Shown here one piece after another: positions 24,174 through 32,257 of a DNA stretch of 64,000 bases. Every line of letters starts with the position of its first letter. The first letter of the stretch is position 1. A model generated the notes under the pieces. The model saw only the letters and a list, made by a program, of their open reading frames with translations, did not search any database and was not told the origin of the DNA. A program made the translations under genes and the position numbers. Source of the stretch: Amycolatopsis bullii (GTDB lineage: Bacteria > Actinomycetota > Actinomycetes > Mycobacteriales > Pseudonocardiaceae); contig NZ_BNAW01000001.1 in assembly GCF_014654205.1 (NCBI RefSeq), positions 186,001 through 250,000 of the forward strand, in the 5' to 3' direction.

Positions 24174-25094
24174 TCACCTATGGGAACGCGCGTACGGATC
24201 GGTGGGCGGCAACCACACGCTGCCGTCGTCGGGCAGCCCGTCGACGTCGGCGGTCAGGGCCTCGACGACCGCCCGCACGGCGGCGCGGTCGTCGTCGCGG
24301 CGGGTGACCAGCGACCAGGTCCAGTAGGGCGCGGGGTCGGCGATCGGCCGGGCCACCAGTCCCGCCGGCAGCGGCGTGGTCTGCCCTTTCGGGGAGTTCA
24401 CCACCGGCCGGTCCGCGCGCCGCACGTGCTCGAAGAACGCCGGCCCGGTGATCCCGTTGTCGTCGGTCCGCACGACGGTCGCGCCGGTGTCCCGGCTGAA
24501 CTGGCCGGCGTAGAGGTTCCACGACGCCCAGCTGACGGTGTCGGAGTCGACGAGGACCGCGGTGTCGGCCGCGGCGACCGGCGACGTGTCGGTGCCGGGC
24601 GACACGGCGTAGAGGCGGTCGGCGCCGAGGAAGCGGGCGTCGAGGCCCTGCGCGGCCAGGTCGGGCGTCTGCACCCAGCAGACGGCGACGTCGATGCTGC
24701 CGTCGGCCACCCGGCCGGCCTGGGCGTGCGACGGCATCACCCAGGCGTCGACCTGCAGGCTCGCGACGCCGGCCGTGCGCTCCGCGAGGTCGGCGGGCAG
24801 CCAGTTGACGTACCCCAGCCGGACGGTTTCGGTGCCGCGGAGCCGCCCCGCGTGCTGCCGCAGCTCGTCGGCCCCGTGCAGCAGCTCGCGGGCCCCCGGC
24901 AGCAGTGACCGCCCGGCCTCGGTCAGCTCCATCTGGCGGCGGTCGCGGTCGAACAGGCGCACCCCCAGGTCCCGTTCGAGGGCTTTGATCTGCTGCGACA
25001 GCGACGGCCCGGCGATGTGCAGCCGCTCCGCCGCCCGGCCGAAGTTCATCTCTTCGGCGAGGATGACGAAGTAGCGCAGCTGACGCAGTTCCAC
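24174..25094 (-). CDS. LysR-family transcriptional regulator
   Basis: 306 residues with an N-terminal winged helix (MELRQLRYFVILAEEMNFGR, RLHIAGPSLSQQIKALERDL, GVRLFDRDRR) and a periplasmic-binding-like effector domain from about 90 on. It lies 31 bp after the DHA2 exporter gene in the same orientation, so it is probably cotranscribed and regulates the exporter. Ligand unknown. Confidence 0.9.
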   Translation of the reverse strand: MELRQLRYFVILAEEMNFGRAAERLHIAGPSLSQQIKALERDLGVRLFDRDRRQMELTEAGRSLLPGARELLHGADELRQHAGRLRGTETVRLGYVNWLPADLAERTAGVASLQVDAWVMPSHAQAGRVADGSIDVAVCWVQTPDLAAQGLDARFLGADRLYAVSPGTDTSPVAAADTAVLVDSDTVSWASWNLYAGQFSRDTGATVVRTDDNGITGPAFFEHVRRADRPVVNSPKGQTTPLPAGLVARPIADPAPYWTWSLVTRRDDDRAAVRAVVEALTADVDGLPDDGSVWLPPTDPYARSHR

Positions 25095-25125
25095 GCCGTC
25101 ATCCTAGGTCCGGCCACAAAGGACG

Positions 25126-26490
25126 CTACCGCGGTCGCCGCAGCACCCCGGTCAGCAGCACCATGGCCGCGCAGCCGCCGGCGACGACCCCCATAGCGGT
25201 TCCCGGCAGCAGCCCGCCGACCAGCGCGACGCCCACCGCGCCGCCGGTCTGGCGCGAGGCGTTGAGCACCCCTGCGGCGAGTCCCGCCCGGCCGGGCAGG
25301 GCGGTCATGGCCACGGACGTCATGGCGGGCATGGCGAGCGAGCAGCACCCGAAGACCGCCGAGCAGGCGATCAGCGGTACCGGAGACGGGCCGGAGGGCA
25401 GCAACGCCAAGCCCGCCGCCCCGGGCAGCGCCAGCAGGCCGCCGGCCACGATCGGCCCGCGCGCCCCGAACCGGTGCGTGAGCCGGCCGCTGATGAACGC
25501 GTTGACGCCCACCACGAGCGTGAGCGGCACGAGCAGCAGCCCGGCGGTGAGCGCGTCCAGCCGCCAGACCCTCTGCAGGAACAAGGCGAGGCAGAACAGC
25601 GTGCCGTAGAGGCAGAAGTTGAACAGGCCGCCGATGACCGTCGCGACGGCGAAGTCACGGACCTTCAGCACCCCGAGCGGCAGCACCGGCGCCGGGACCG
25701 TGCGCTCGGCCAACGCGAACGCCAGGCCGGCGGCGACCCCGGCGCCGAGGAGCCCCGGCGCGGCCGGGTCGGTCCAGCCCGCGTGCCCGGCTTCGATGAG
25801 CCCGGCGACGACGCACGCCAGCGCGGCCGTGCCGAGGACCTGCCCGGCGACGTCGAGCCGGGTGCGGGCGTGGGGCGTGGTTTCGGCGACGCACCGGCGC
25901 GTCAGCACCAGGGTGACCAGCCCGACGGGCACGTTCACCGCGAACACCAGCCGCCAGTCGGCCAGTCCGACGGCGAGCCCGCCCAGCACCGGCCCGGCGG
26001 CGAGCCCGGCTCCGCTCATGCCGCCCCACACCCCGAGCGCCCGCGCCCGGTCCCCCGCGTCGGGGAACCGGTGCACGATCAGGGCGAGCGACGACGGCAG
26101 CAACGCGGCCGCCCCGAGCCCCTGCACCGCCCGCGCGGCGACCAGCCACGTCAGCGAACCCGCCACGGCACAGGCGAGAGAGGTCAGCACGAACACCGCC
26201 GTCCCGGCCTCGAAGACGCGCCGCGCGCCCCACCGGTCCCCGGCCGCACCCCAGGTGAGCAGGAAGGCGGCCAGCGCGACCGTGTAGGAGTCGACGACCC
26301 ACTGCAGGGCCGCGGTCGACGGTTCGGCGAACTCGGCGCCGATGGCGGGCAGCGCGAGGTTCACGATGGTCGCGTCGAGGGTGATCATCAGGAATCCGAG
26401 GCACACCGCGGTGAGCGCGAGCCGGGCCGGAACCCGCCGGTCGATCGGGGCGATCATGGTTCCGAGTGAAACGCGGGCACGCTCGGGCAT
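25126..26490 (-). CDS. DHA2-family MFS drug exporter
   Basis: 454 residues with about 14 hydrophobic segments. Family marks include LDATIVNLALPAIGAEF in helix 1, GAAGDRWGARRVFEAG (motif A) and GPVLGGLAVGLADWRLVFAV (motif C, antiporter). It is expected to expel small hydrophobic compounds using the proton gradient. ATG 26490 is used; ATG 26457 is possible. Its partner LysR gene follows. The 140 bp upstream are AT-richer and contain no recognised operator except the site at 26635 belonging to the divergent glycosidase gene. Confidence 0.9.
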   Translation of the reverse strand: MPERARVSLGTMIAPIDRRVPARLALTAVCLGFLMITLDATIVNLALPAIGAEFAEPSTAALQWVVDSYTVALAAFLLTWGAAGDRWGARRVFEAGTAVFVLTSLACAVAGSLTWLVAARAVQGLGAAALLPSSLALIVHRFPDAGDRARALGVWGGMSGAGLAAGPVLGGLAVGLADWRLVFAVNVPVGLVTLVLTRRCVAETTPHARTRLDVAGQVLGTAALACVVAGLIEAGHAGWTDPAAPGLLGAGVAAGLAFALAERTVPAPVLPLGVLKVRDFAVATVIGGLFNFCLYGTLFCLALFLQRVWRLDALTAGLLLVPLTLVVGVNAFISGRLTHRFGARGPIVAGGLLALPGAAGLALLPSGPSPVPLIACSAVFGCCSLAMPAMTSVAMTALPGRAGLAAGVLNASRQTGGAVGVALVGGLLPGTAMGVVAGGCAAMVLLTGVLRRPR

Positions 26491-26634
26491 CCACGAACTG
26501 TTGCCTTCCAGCTGAGAGGTGCGGCCTCCCAGTGCTGCTCACACCGCTGCGGCCGGGAAAGTTTCACCGGGAATGTAGCTTTCACGGAAATAGCGCGGGA
26601 TGCGGAATCGAACGTTGAGCGGGATATTCCATCG

Positions 26635-26648
26635 TGTTAGCGTTCACA
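26635..26648. promoter_or_regulatory. LacI-type operator candidate before alpha-galactosidase
   Basis: TGTTAGCGTTCACA matches the ideal palindrome TGTTAGCGCTAACA at 12 of 14 positions. The same type of site lies upstream of the GH62 gene (42867-42880). It overlaps a possible GTG start at 26634, which favours ATG 26682 as the true start. Confidence 0.45.
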
Positions 26649-26681
26649 TCCCTGCCGCACTCCGGCTCGCCGTCCACGCCG

Positions 26682-28361
26682 ATGGGGGTTCCGTTGTCGC
26701 CAGCACGCCCCGCCACCTCCCTGCGCCGCTTTGGTCCTTTGTGGACGATCTGCGCGCTGATCACCGCCTGCTTCTCCCTCGTGGCACCGGGGAACGCCGC
26801 CGCAGCAGCGCCGGCTCCCATCACCAAGCCGCCGATGGGCTGGAATTCCTGGAACTCCTTCGCCGGGGCGATCGACCACACCGTCATCGAGCAGCAGGCG
26901 GACGCCATCGTGTCCTCCGGCATGAAGGACGCCGGCTACGAGTACGTCAATATCGACGACGGCTGGTGGACCGGCAGCCGCGACGCGAGCGGCAACATCA
27001 CCGTCGACACCGCGAAGTGGCCGGGCGGGATGTCCGCCATCACCGCCTACATCCACAGCAAGGGCCTGAAGGCGGGCATCTACACCGACGCCGGCCGCAA
27101 CGGCTGCGGCTACTACTACCCGACCGGGCACCCCGCCTACCCCGGCACCGGCGCCGAAGGCCACTACGACCAGGACTTCCTGCAGTTCTCCCGCTGGGGC
27201 TTCGACTACGTGAAGGTCGACTGGTGCGGCGGCAACGCCGAAGGGCTCAACGCGCGCACCGCCTACACCCAGATCAGCGACTCGATCTCACGCGCCACCG
27301 CCCAGACCGGCCGCCCGATGACGTTCTCCGTCTGCGAATGGGGCGGCAACCAGCCGTGGAACTGGGCGCCGGGCATCGCCAACCTGTGGCGGACCAGCGG
27401 CGACATCATCTACTGGGGCGAGCGGCCCTCGATGTCGCGGATGCTGGCCAACTTCGACGCCGCGCAGCACCCCAGCGCGCAGAGTCCCGGCCACTACAAC
27501 GATCCCGACATGCTCATCGCCGGCCTGCCCGGCTTCTCCGACGCGCAGAACCGCACCCACCTGAGCCTGTGGGCGATCTCCGGCGCCCCGCTGATCGCGG
27601 GCAACAAGCCCAGCGACATGAGCGCCGCCACCCGCGCCACGCTGACCAACCGCGAAATGATCGCCATCGACCAGGACTCGCTCGGGCGGCAGGGCACCAA
27701 GGTCGCCGAGGACGCCTCGGGCCTGCAGGTGTACCAGAAGGTGCTGTCCGGCACCGGCCGCCGGGCCGTCGTCCTGCTCAACCGCACCAGCTCGGCCGCC
27801 ACCATCACCGCCCGCTGGTCCGCGCTCGGCCTGTCGGGCTCGGCCGTCGTCCGCGACGTCTGGGCCGGCGCCGACCGCGGCACCTTCACCTCGAGCTACG
27901 CCACCTCGGTCCCGGCCGGGGAGGCGGTCCTGCTCACCGTCACCGGCACCGACGGCACTCCCCCGGCCGGCGGCGGCCCGATCACCGGAAAGCAGTCCGG
28001 CCGCTGCCTCGACGTGCCGAACGCGACCACCACCAACGGCACCCAGCTGCAGCTGCTGGACTGCCAGGGCGGCCCGGGCCAGACCTGGACCCGGACCGCG
28101 AGCCGCCAGCTCACCGTCTACGGCACCAAGTGCCTCGACGCGTCCGGCCAGGGCACCGCCAACGGGACACCCGTGGTCATCTGGGACTGCAACGGCCAGG
28201 CCAACCAGCAGTGGACGGTCAACGCGAACGGCACCATCACCGGCGTCCAGTCCAACCTCTGTCTCGACGCCAGCAACCAAGGAACCGCCAACGGCACCAA
28301 GGTCCTCCTCTGGGCGTGCAACGGCCAAGCGAACCAGCAGTGGACGGCACCCACGGCGTGA
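26682..28361 (+). CDS. Secreted GH27 alpha-galactosidase with ricin-type (CBM13) domain
   Basis: About 559 residues. Signal peptide (helix WTICALITACFSLVA, cleavage near GNAAAA). The GH27 barrel starts ITKPPMGWNSWNSF; the nucleophile Asp is in FDYVKVDWCGG and the acid/base Asp in YNDPDMLIAG. A C-terminal beta domain follows, then a ricin-B trefoil (about the last 130 residues) with three repeats carrying [17 protein letters not shown] and LCLDASNQG plus QxW motifs. It would release alpha-galactose from galactomannan or oligosaccharides outside the cell. A longer GTG start at 26634 overlaps the putative operator. Confidence 0.93.
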   Translation: MGVPLSPARPATSLRRFGPLWTICALITACFSLVAPGNAAAAAPAPITKPPMGWNSWNSFAGAIDHTVIEQQADAIVSSGMKDAGYEYVNIDDGWWTGSRDASGNITVDTAKWPGGMSAITAYIHSKGLKAGIYTDAGRNGCGYYYPTGHPAYPGTGAEGHYDQDFLQFSRWGFDYVKVDWCGGNAEGLNARTAYTQISDSISRATAQTGRPMTFSVCEWGGNQPWNWAPGIANLWRTSGDIIYWGERPSMSRMLANFDAAQHPSAQSPGHYNDPDMLIAGLPGFSDAQNRTHLSLWAISGAPLIAGNKPSDMSAATRATLTNREMIAIDQDSLGRQGTKVAEDASGLQVYQKVLSGTGRRAVVLLNRTSSAATITARWSALGLSGSAVVRDVWAGADRGTFTSSYATSVPAGEAVLLTVTGTDGTPPAGGGPITGKQSGRCLDVPNATTTNGTQLQLLDCQGGPGQTWTRTASRQLTVYGTKCLDASGQGTANGTPVVIWDCNGQANQQWTVNANGTITGVQSNLCLDASNQGTANGTKVLLWACNGQANQQWTAPTA

Positions 28362-28468
28362 CGTCCGAGCGCCGCCGCCACGGGCCGCGGCGGCCGGCTC
28401 GACGGGTCACCACGACACCGTGCTCACGAGGATGTCGTGGTGACCGGAGGCCGGGAAGTGGCCTCGGC

Positions 28469-28693
28469 GTGGCGATCGGCCTGGGGGTGGACGACCTCGC
28501 CGCGCACTACGAGTACTGCCGCGGCGCCGGGTGCACGATCACCTCGGAACCGGCGGACGAGGCGTGGGGCGACCGCGTGGTCGAGTGCCTCGACCCGTTC
28601 GCCTACCAGTGGGAGTTCTCCCAGCCCCTCAAGGACTGGCACCCCGCCGACGGCCTGCAAGCCGCACGGGACAACTGGTTCGGCGCGCAGTGA
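28469..28693 (+). pseudogene. VOC/glyoxalase-superfamily fragment (C-terminal half only)
   Basis: 74 codons from GTG 28469: VAIGLGVDDLAAHYEYCRGA, EPADEAWGDRVVECLDP and YQWEFSQPLKDW match the second half of glyoxalase/bleomycin-resistance-like VOC proteins, normally about 130-150 residues with two beta-alpha-beta-beta-beta units. The N-terminal unit is absent; upstream DNA to the GH27 stop has no matching frame. The stop overlaps the next gene's GTG (GTGA), so translation may still be coupled. Either a decayed gene or a single-unit remnant kept for coupling. Confidence 0.6.
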
Positions 28694-29124
28694 CCACCCC
28701 GGAGGTGCTGACCAGCCCCGTCGGGTGGGTGGCCAGGCAAGCCCGGTTGTACGAAGAATCCGGCGGCACCAAGGGAACCACGATCAGCGGCGCACCGTGC
28801 CTGCTCCTGGACTACCGGGGACGGCGCAGCAGCCGGTGGCACCGGACCGTGCTGATCTACCGCGCGCACGGCGATTCGTTCCTGGTCGTCGCCTCCAACG
28901 GCGGCGCCGACCACCATCCATTGTGGTACCTCAGCATCCAGGAGAACCCTGACGTGCGGGTGCGCGTAGGCACCCATCGGTTCTCCGCCCGCGCCCGCAC
29001 TCTCACCCGCGAGGAGAAATCCGAAGTGTGGGCCGGCCTGGTGGAGGCGTTCGCACCGTACGCGAACTATCAGCGCAAGACCTCCCGCGACATCCCCGTA
29101 GTGCGGCTACGAGCGATCGCATAG
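28690..29124 (+). CDS. Deazaflavin (F420)-dependent nitroreductase-like protein
   Basis: 144 residues of the Ddn/DUF385 split-barrel family, which use reduced F420 to reduce quinones or nitroaromatics. Marks are GTKGTTISGAPCLLLDYRG, VLIYRAHGDSFLVVASNGG, HHPLWYLSIQENPDVRV and RVGTHRFSARARTL. GTG 28690 overlaps the VOC remnant's stop by 4 bp. No membrane segment. Presumed cytoplasmic redox protection; substrate unknown. Confidence 0.88.
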   Translation: MTTPEVLTSPVGWVARQARLYEESGGTKGTTISGAPCLLLDYRGRRSSRWHRTVLIYRAHGDSFLVVASNGGADHHPLWYLSIQENPDVRVRVGTHRFSARARTLTREEKSEVWAGLVEAFAPYANYQRKTSRDIPVVRLRAIA

Positions 29125-29614
29125 CCGGCGGAGGGGGACGCTCGGTGCGCGACCTCGAGCAGGGCCGCGTCCGCCCGGCAACTGGTCGCCGCGCTCGACG
29201 CCGGGCCCCGCCGAGGCGGACGCGGAACGCGCCCCTGGGCGACTACGCCGCACAGGTATGGGGCGAGACGCCGGCCGAGTCGCTCCAGCCGCGGAAACCG
29301 TCTCCAGTGAGCAATACCGGCGAAGTATTCGTATACTTGCGAGCTGGCAACATTGAAAAGGAAAGCGACCGTTTACCTGTCGCGCTGTTCACGAATTTTG
29401 CCCACTTTGGCCCACTATATCCGGCATGGCGTTTTTCCTACCCTCGGATGGCGGTATTGTCGGCGACTTGTCACCTGATTCACTGACAAGGCTCACGCAG
29501 GGGACAGCAGGGGGTTGTTGAGCAAGGGTCGACATCAATACATCATTCGCGCCACAATCCCCGGCACCACATTCCCGTGCCGAGCACTATCCATGGGAAA
29601 TTCGAGGGGATTCG
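29125..29614. other. 490-bp low-GC intergenic region
   Basis: No convincing gene. From about 29300 to 29610 the DNA is clearly AT-richer than the surroundings, with runs such as GAATTTTGCCCACTTTGGCC and a partial direct repeat of GCCCACTT/GCCCACTA. One open frame (29028-29486) spans it but has no family resemblance. The AT content may reflect a promoter region for the secreted protein at 29615 or imported DNA. Confidence 0.5.
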
Positions 29615-30235
29615 ATGAAATCGAGAATTTTCAGATCCGTAGTCGTGGTTGTCGCCGCCGTTTCCGCGGTCGTCGCCGGCAGCGGGTTCGCGCAAGCAGC
29701 ACCCGTGACGCCCGGCCGGTCGGCCCGGGTGCTGCCCGCGGGGGCGCGGACGTTCAAGATGACGGTGTCCGGGGTGAACCGGCAGGTGGCCGAGTCACAC
29801 GGCTTCAAGGTGGTGACCGCGCCGGACGGGACGCAACACGCCGTGCCCACGCCGGCCGCGATCAATCCGGACGGCACGCCGTACTCTTCGAAGAAGCACC
29901 CCCGCAACGTCGTCGAGGGTGACTGCGGGGACTCCTACCTCTGGATCCACGCGGTCGGCGGGTACGTGTCGGAGATCGAAACGGGCTTCGACCTCGACGA
30001 TGCCGCCATCGCCTTCTACTGGCGGGTCAACCGCTCGGACCCGTACGGCTCGGACAGCAACTCCTGGGGCGGCGGCCTGGGGCTGGACACGTCGTGGACG
30101 GGTGAATGGGACGTGCACGGCGGCGGCCCCGGATGGGAAACCGCCGGCGTCGTCACGCCGGTGAGCGACGCCCTGCTGTGGGATGGTGACATCTGCACGA
30201 GCGGTGGTCCCGGTGACACCGAGTACATCGTCTGA
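29615..30235 (+). CDS. Secreted protein of unknown function
   Basis: 206 residues. The N-terminus MKSRIFRSVVVVVAAVSAVV with cleavage near FAQAA is a signal peptide. A pro-like region (TFKMTVSGVNRQVAESHGFK) precedes a mature domain rich in Trp, Gly and Asp with two Cys (VEGDCGDSYLWIH and DGDICTSGG). Beta-rich, perhaps one compact domain. GAGGGG precedes ATG 29615. I do not recognise the family; it sits in an accessory region with low-GC flanks. Confidence 0.7.
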   Translation: MKSRIFRSVVVVVAAVSAVVAGSGFAQAAPVTPGRSARVLPAGARTFKMTVSGVNRQVAESHGFKVVTAPDGTQHAVPTPAAINPDGTPYSSKKHPRNVVEGDCGDSYLWIHAVGGYVSEIETGFDLDDAAIAFYWRVNRSDPYGSDSNSWGGGLGLDTSWTGEWDVHGGGPGWETAGVVTPVSDALLWDGDICTSGGPGDTEYIV

Positions 30236-30266
30236 GTGAAACCCGCCTGAGCCCGAAAGGCAGCAC

Positions 30267-30824
30267 GTGGTCTCGATGTCGAGCGCGCCGTGGACGGTCG
30301 TCCTGGGGTATTCGCACCCGCTGGCGTTCGCCCTGGCCGTCCGCGACGCGCTCGACGTCCCGTGCGCGCTGGAAATCCCGCCCGTGGTCCGGCGCCCGAC
30401 GCTGGCCACGCCGCCGGGCGTCACCGGCGAGCACGTTCCCGACCTGTGGCAGCATTGGTGGGAAACCACTTTGTCGCTCACCCGCGACGACGCGCCGTCG
30501 ATACCGCTTGTCCCGGCCGAGCCATTGGCGCCGATCGTGGAAGACAACCTCCAAACGCTGCACCGCTGGAGTTCGGCGCACAAACGTGAAGTGGCGCGGG
30601 TGAGCAATCCGTTCCGCAACGCACCGAGAATGCGCGATGCGGTGCACGAGCACGAAAGGCAGTCCGGGATCCGCATCGGCGGCTTCCGGCTCCAGGTGAC
30701 GGCCCTGCCGGTGACCGGATCGTTTTTCCACCCCACCACGAACGATCACATTCTGGTCAGCGTGGATCTGCTGGCCGATCGTGCGGAATACGTCCGCCGG
30801 GTCATCGCCCACGTCACGTCGTGA
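30267..30824 (+). CDS. Hypothetical cytoplasmic protein
   Basis: 185 residues, no signal or membrane segment. It contains WTVVLGYSHPLAFALAVRDA, LWQHWWETTLSLTR and IRIGGFRLQVTALPVTGSFF near the C-terminus. GTG 30267 has AAAGG six bases upstream; ATG 30276 is an alternative. It follows the secreted protein gene by 31 bp and could be cotranscribed with it. No family assigned. Confidence 0.65.
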   Translation: MVSMSSAPWTVVLGYSHPLAFALAVRDALDVPCALEIPPVVRRPTLATPPGVTGEHVPDLWQHWWETTLSLTRDDAPSIPLVPAEPLAPIVEDNLQTLHRWSSAHKREVARVSNPFRNAPRMRDAVHEHERQSGIRIGGFRLQVTALPVTGSFFHPTTNDHILVSVDLLADRAEYVRRVIAHVTS

Positions 30825-30900
30825 CGGTCTGGGGTTGTCCGGCGGCGGCTCAGACCACGTACGCAGCTGCCGTGGCCGGCGCGGCGGCCGGTGCCTCCTG

Positions 30901-31878
30901 TCAGGACGTCACCGCCAGCCCCTCCGGTTCACTGCCCACCGGCACGGTCGCCACGACCGTGTTCGTCGCGATGTCGATCACCGACATCGAACCCGAGGCC
31001 GCGTTCGTCACGAACACGTAGCTGGAGTCCGGGGCCGCCGCCACACCTTCGGGCTCGTCTTGCACCGGGATCGCCAGCGGCGGGTTGCGGCCCAGCAGCG
31101 ACACCGTGTCGGAACCGGCGTTGGCCACGTACACCTGACCTCGCGGGGTGACCGCCACCCCCATCGGGACCTCGCCGACCGGCTGGGTCGTCATCAGTGT
31201 CGGACCGGTGGCACTGATGGCGTTCACGCTGTTCGCGCCGGTCGCTGCCACGTAGAGGCGGTCGCCTCCCGGGCTGGTGGCGACGCCGGCCGGGAAGCGG
31301 CCCACCGGCAGCGTCGCCACGACCGTGTCGGTACCGGTGTCGATCACCGACACGGTGGCCGAGCCGTTGTTGGTCACGTACACCCGGCGCCCGTCCGGGC
31401 TCGCGGCCGGGCTGTGCGGGAACCGGCCGACCGGGATCTGCCGCACGACCGTGTTCGTCCCGGTGTCGATCACCGAAACCGAGTCCGCCCCGAAGTTCGT
31501 CACGTACGCGCGCGAGCCGGCCACGGCGACACCGAACGGGTGCAGCCCCACCGGAACCGTGGCCAGCGTGGAATACGTCCGGGCGTCGATCACCGAAACG
31601 GTGTCGGAAAGCTCGTTGGTGACGTAGACCCGCTCGCCGCCGGGCGCGGCACCCACACCGACCGGCGAGTGGCCGACCCGGACCGTTGCGACCACCTCCT
31701 GCATCCGGGTGTCGTAGACGGTGACGTTGTCCGAACCGCTGTTCGCCACGAACACCTGCACCCGCGCCGGGTAGGCGTGCGCGACCGGGCACACCCACGC
31801 GGCGGCCAGCAGCAGGGCCGCCAATACCCCGGCGGTGGGCCGGGGCGAGCGCGGAACAGCGCCATTGCCGAATGACAT
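30901..31878 (-). CDS. Secreted YVTN-family beta-propeller protein
   Basis: 325 residues: signal peptide (TAGVLAALLLAAAWVCPVAH) then seven or so repeats of about 42 residues, each of the form VYVTNxxSxTVSVIDTxTxT with VVATLPVGRFPAGVA. This is the classic YVTN propeller of lactonase-like surface proteins. Such proteins can bind ligands or partners; enzymatic activity cannot be read here. ATG 31878 (MSFGNG) is chosen over an upstream GTG. No Tat or lipobox motif. Confidence 0.88.
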   Translation of the reverse strand: MSFGNGAVPRSPRPTAGVLAALLLAAAWVCPVAHAYPARVQVFVANSGSDNVTVYDTRMQEVVATVRVGHSPVGVGAAPGGERVYVTNELSDTVSVIDARTYSTLATVPVGLHPFGVAVAGSRAYVTNFGADSVSVIDTGTNTVVRQIPVGRFPHSPAASPDGRRVYVTNNGSATVSVIDTGTDTVVATLPVGRFPAGVATSPGGDRLYVAATGANSVNAISATGPTLMTTQPVGEVPMGVAVTPRGQVYVANAGSDTVSLLGRNPPLAIPVQDEPEGVAAAPDSSYVFVTNAASGSMSVIDIATNTVVATVPVGSEPEGLAVTS

Positions 31879-32257
31879 AACCTTCTCCGGTTCAGCAGCC
31901 AACCCTGGCCTGGTTCGAAAACGAAGGCTCTTCGGATTTCCTGATCGGACGCCTTCGGGGAAGCCGGTCGGCGAAGCGCTTGTGGCGCGCCGTTTCCCCG
32001 GCCGGGAGTCACGCTAACCGACGGTCCGGCGGACCTGCCACCGGAACAAGATCATGATCGCCTTGACGAGTGAACACCGCCGTGAATCGCGCCGATTCGG
32101 CCGGTAAACCTTTTCAACCCGTCCGGGTGTCACGCAATTTCCGGTGAAGGCGGCCGCGTTTCGCTCCTGTTGTCTTTGCCGTCTTGGGTGTTTCACGTGT
32201 TGCGGCGATCTGCTGTAACACATGCCAGTTGTATAGGTCGTTATACAGTAGTTCACC
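31879..32257. other. Intergenic region with TGTATA-N6-TATACA dyad
   Basis: 380 bp without a supported gene. At 32230-32247 arms TGTATA and TATACA flank GGTCGT, a GntR/TetR-like operator shape in an AT-rich patch. It lies just past the stop of the 32258 gene and well upstream of the YVTN gene, so its target is unclear. Confidence 0.45.

Noticed and set aside
29028..29486. 152-codon open frame after the nitroreductase
   Set aside because: Out of frame with any known domain, runs through the AT-rich region and lacks a ribosome site.
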